Assembly (NCBI RefSeq): GCF_964026735.1 | Contig: NZ_OZ034692.1 | Location: forward strand, 1,178,001 to 1,242,000 | DNA: 64,000 bases | Reading direction: 5' to 3' | Source of the DNA: Wolbachia endosymbiont (group E) of Neria commutata | GTDB taxonomy: Bacteria > Pseudomonadota > Alphaproteobacteria > Rickettsiales > Anaplasmataceae | Shown here: in pieces, positions 63,965 to 64,000 of the stretch | Numbering within the stretch: the first letter of the stretch is position 1 | Layout: every line of letters begins with the position of its first letter | Notes under the pieces: model-generated | Database searches by the model: none | Told to the model about the DNA's origin: nothing | The model's input: the letters and a program-made list of their open reading frames with translations, nothing else | Position numbers and translations under genes: made by a program

Positions 63965-64000
63965 ATGAAGAAAATTCAAGCTATACACGAATTATACAGC
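63965..64000 (+). CDS. Start of a gene cut by the window edge
   Basis: ATG at 63965 after TAATGAGGTTGACT (GAGG) opens MKKIQAIHELYS and continues past the window. The frame is too short to identify; by position it could be a phage gene. Confidence 0.4.
   Translation, partial: MKKIQAIHELYS

Noticed and set aside
1..64000. Cytoplasmic-incompatibility (cif) genes, rRNA genes and further tRNAs
   Set aside because: No sequence with their motifs was seen; only tRNA-Glu at 55709 forms a cloverleaf on inspection.

Overview
The window looks like part of a Wolbachia chromosome (Alphaproteobacteria, Rickettsiales, arthropod or nematode endosymbiont). The DNA is AT-rich. A reduced, typically rickettsial set of housekeeping genes is scattered among ankyrin-repeat genes, a broken Wsp-family surface-protein gene, a scrap of phage structural genes and many degenerate insertion sequences. 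The strain cannot be named from the sequence alone. All calls come from reading the sequence and recalling family motifs; no database search was run.

Layout. 0-5 kb: a frameshifted lipoprotein gene, the ispDF fusion, a truB remnant, rpsO and pnp. 5-10 kb: a pile of mobile-element debris (IS5-type, IS630-type, a group II intron 3' half with a visible domain V, one intact IS5-type transposase) and one membrane-protein gene. 10-25 kb: phosphomannomutase/phosphoglucomutase, ftsY, a doubly frameshifted wsp paralogue, two unknown Wolbachia-type proteins, recF, rhlE, a cold-shock gene, pmbA/tldE, atpG, a small unknown gene with a near-consensus promoter, more IS remnants, fabG and pyrC. 25-39 kb: a chimeric IS630 copy, sucB, unknown membrane proteins, grpE, a polyprenyl diphosphate synthase, rpsP, a PpiD/SurA-type foldase, an unknown gene split by one stop codon, and hslVU. 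39-55 kb: IS and ankyrin debris, trpS, an intact 617-aa ankyrin protein, nuoD, an aspartate aminotransferase, a CPBP-type membrane protease, dapD, a zinc-ribbon protein, a broken ankyrin gene and glyA. 55-64 kb: tRNA-Glu, ubiB, znuC/znuA, a putative C58-type cysteine protease, another broken ankyrin gene, a nearly full-length IS5-type copy, and a tandemly duplicated phage fragment that runs off the end.

How the genes work together. The core genes cover isoprenoid supply (ispDF, polyprenyl synthase, ubiB), RNA and protein handling (rpsO, pnp, rpsP, rhlE, csp, trpS, ftsY, grpE, hslVU, PpiD), energy (atpG, nuoD, sucB), precursor synthesis (pyrC, fabG, dapD, glyA, aspartate aminotransferase) and zinc uptake. 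Most are single genes or short operons.

The most interesting accessory signal is a pair of genes (58854-60188 and 34169-35347) whose C-terminal halves carry a His...Asp-Pro-Asn spacing like YopT/C58 cysteine proteases. The first is flanked by a perfect 36-bp direct repeat of the znuA 3' end, as if it arrived as a cassette. It also shares a roughly 70-bp upstream promoter block with an ankyrin gene 6 kb away. The IS elements show repeated internal-deletion junctions and IS-within-IS chimeras, which suggests defective copies were mobilised in trans.
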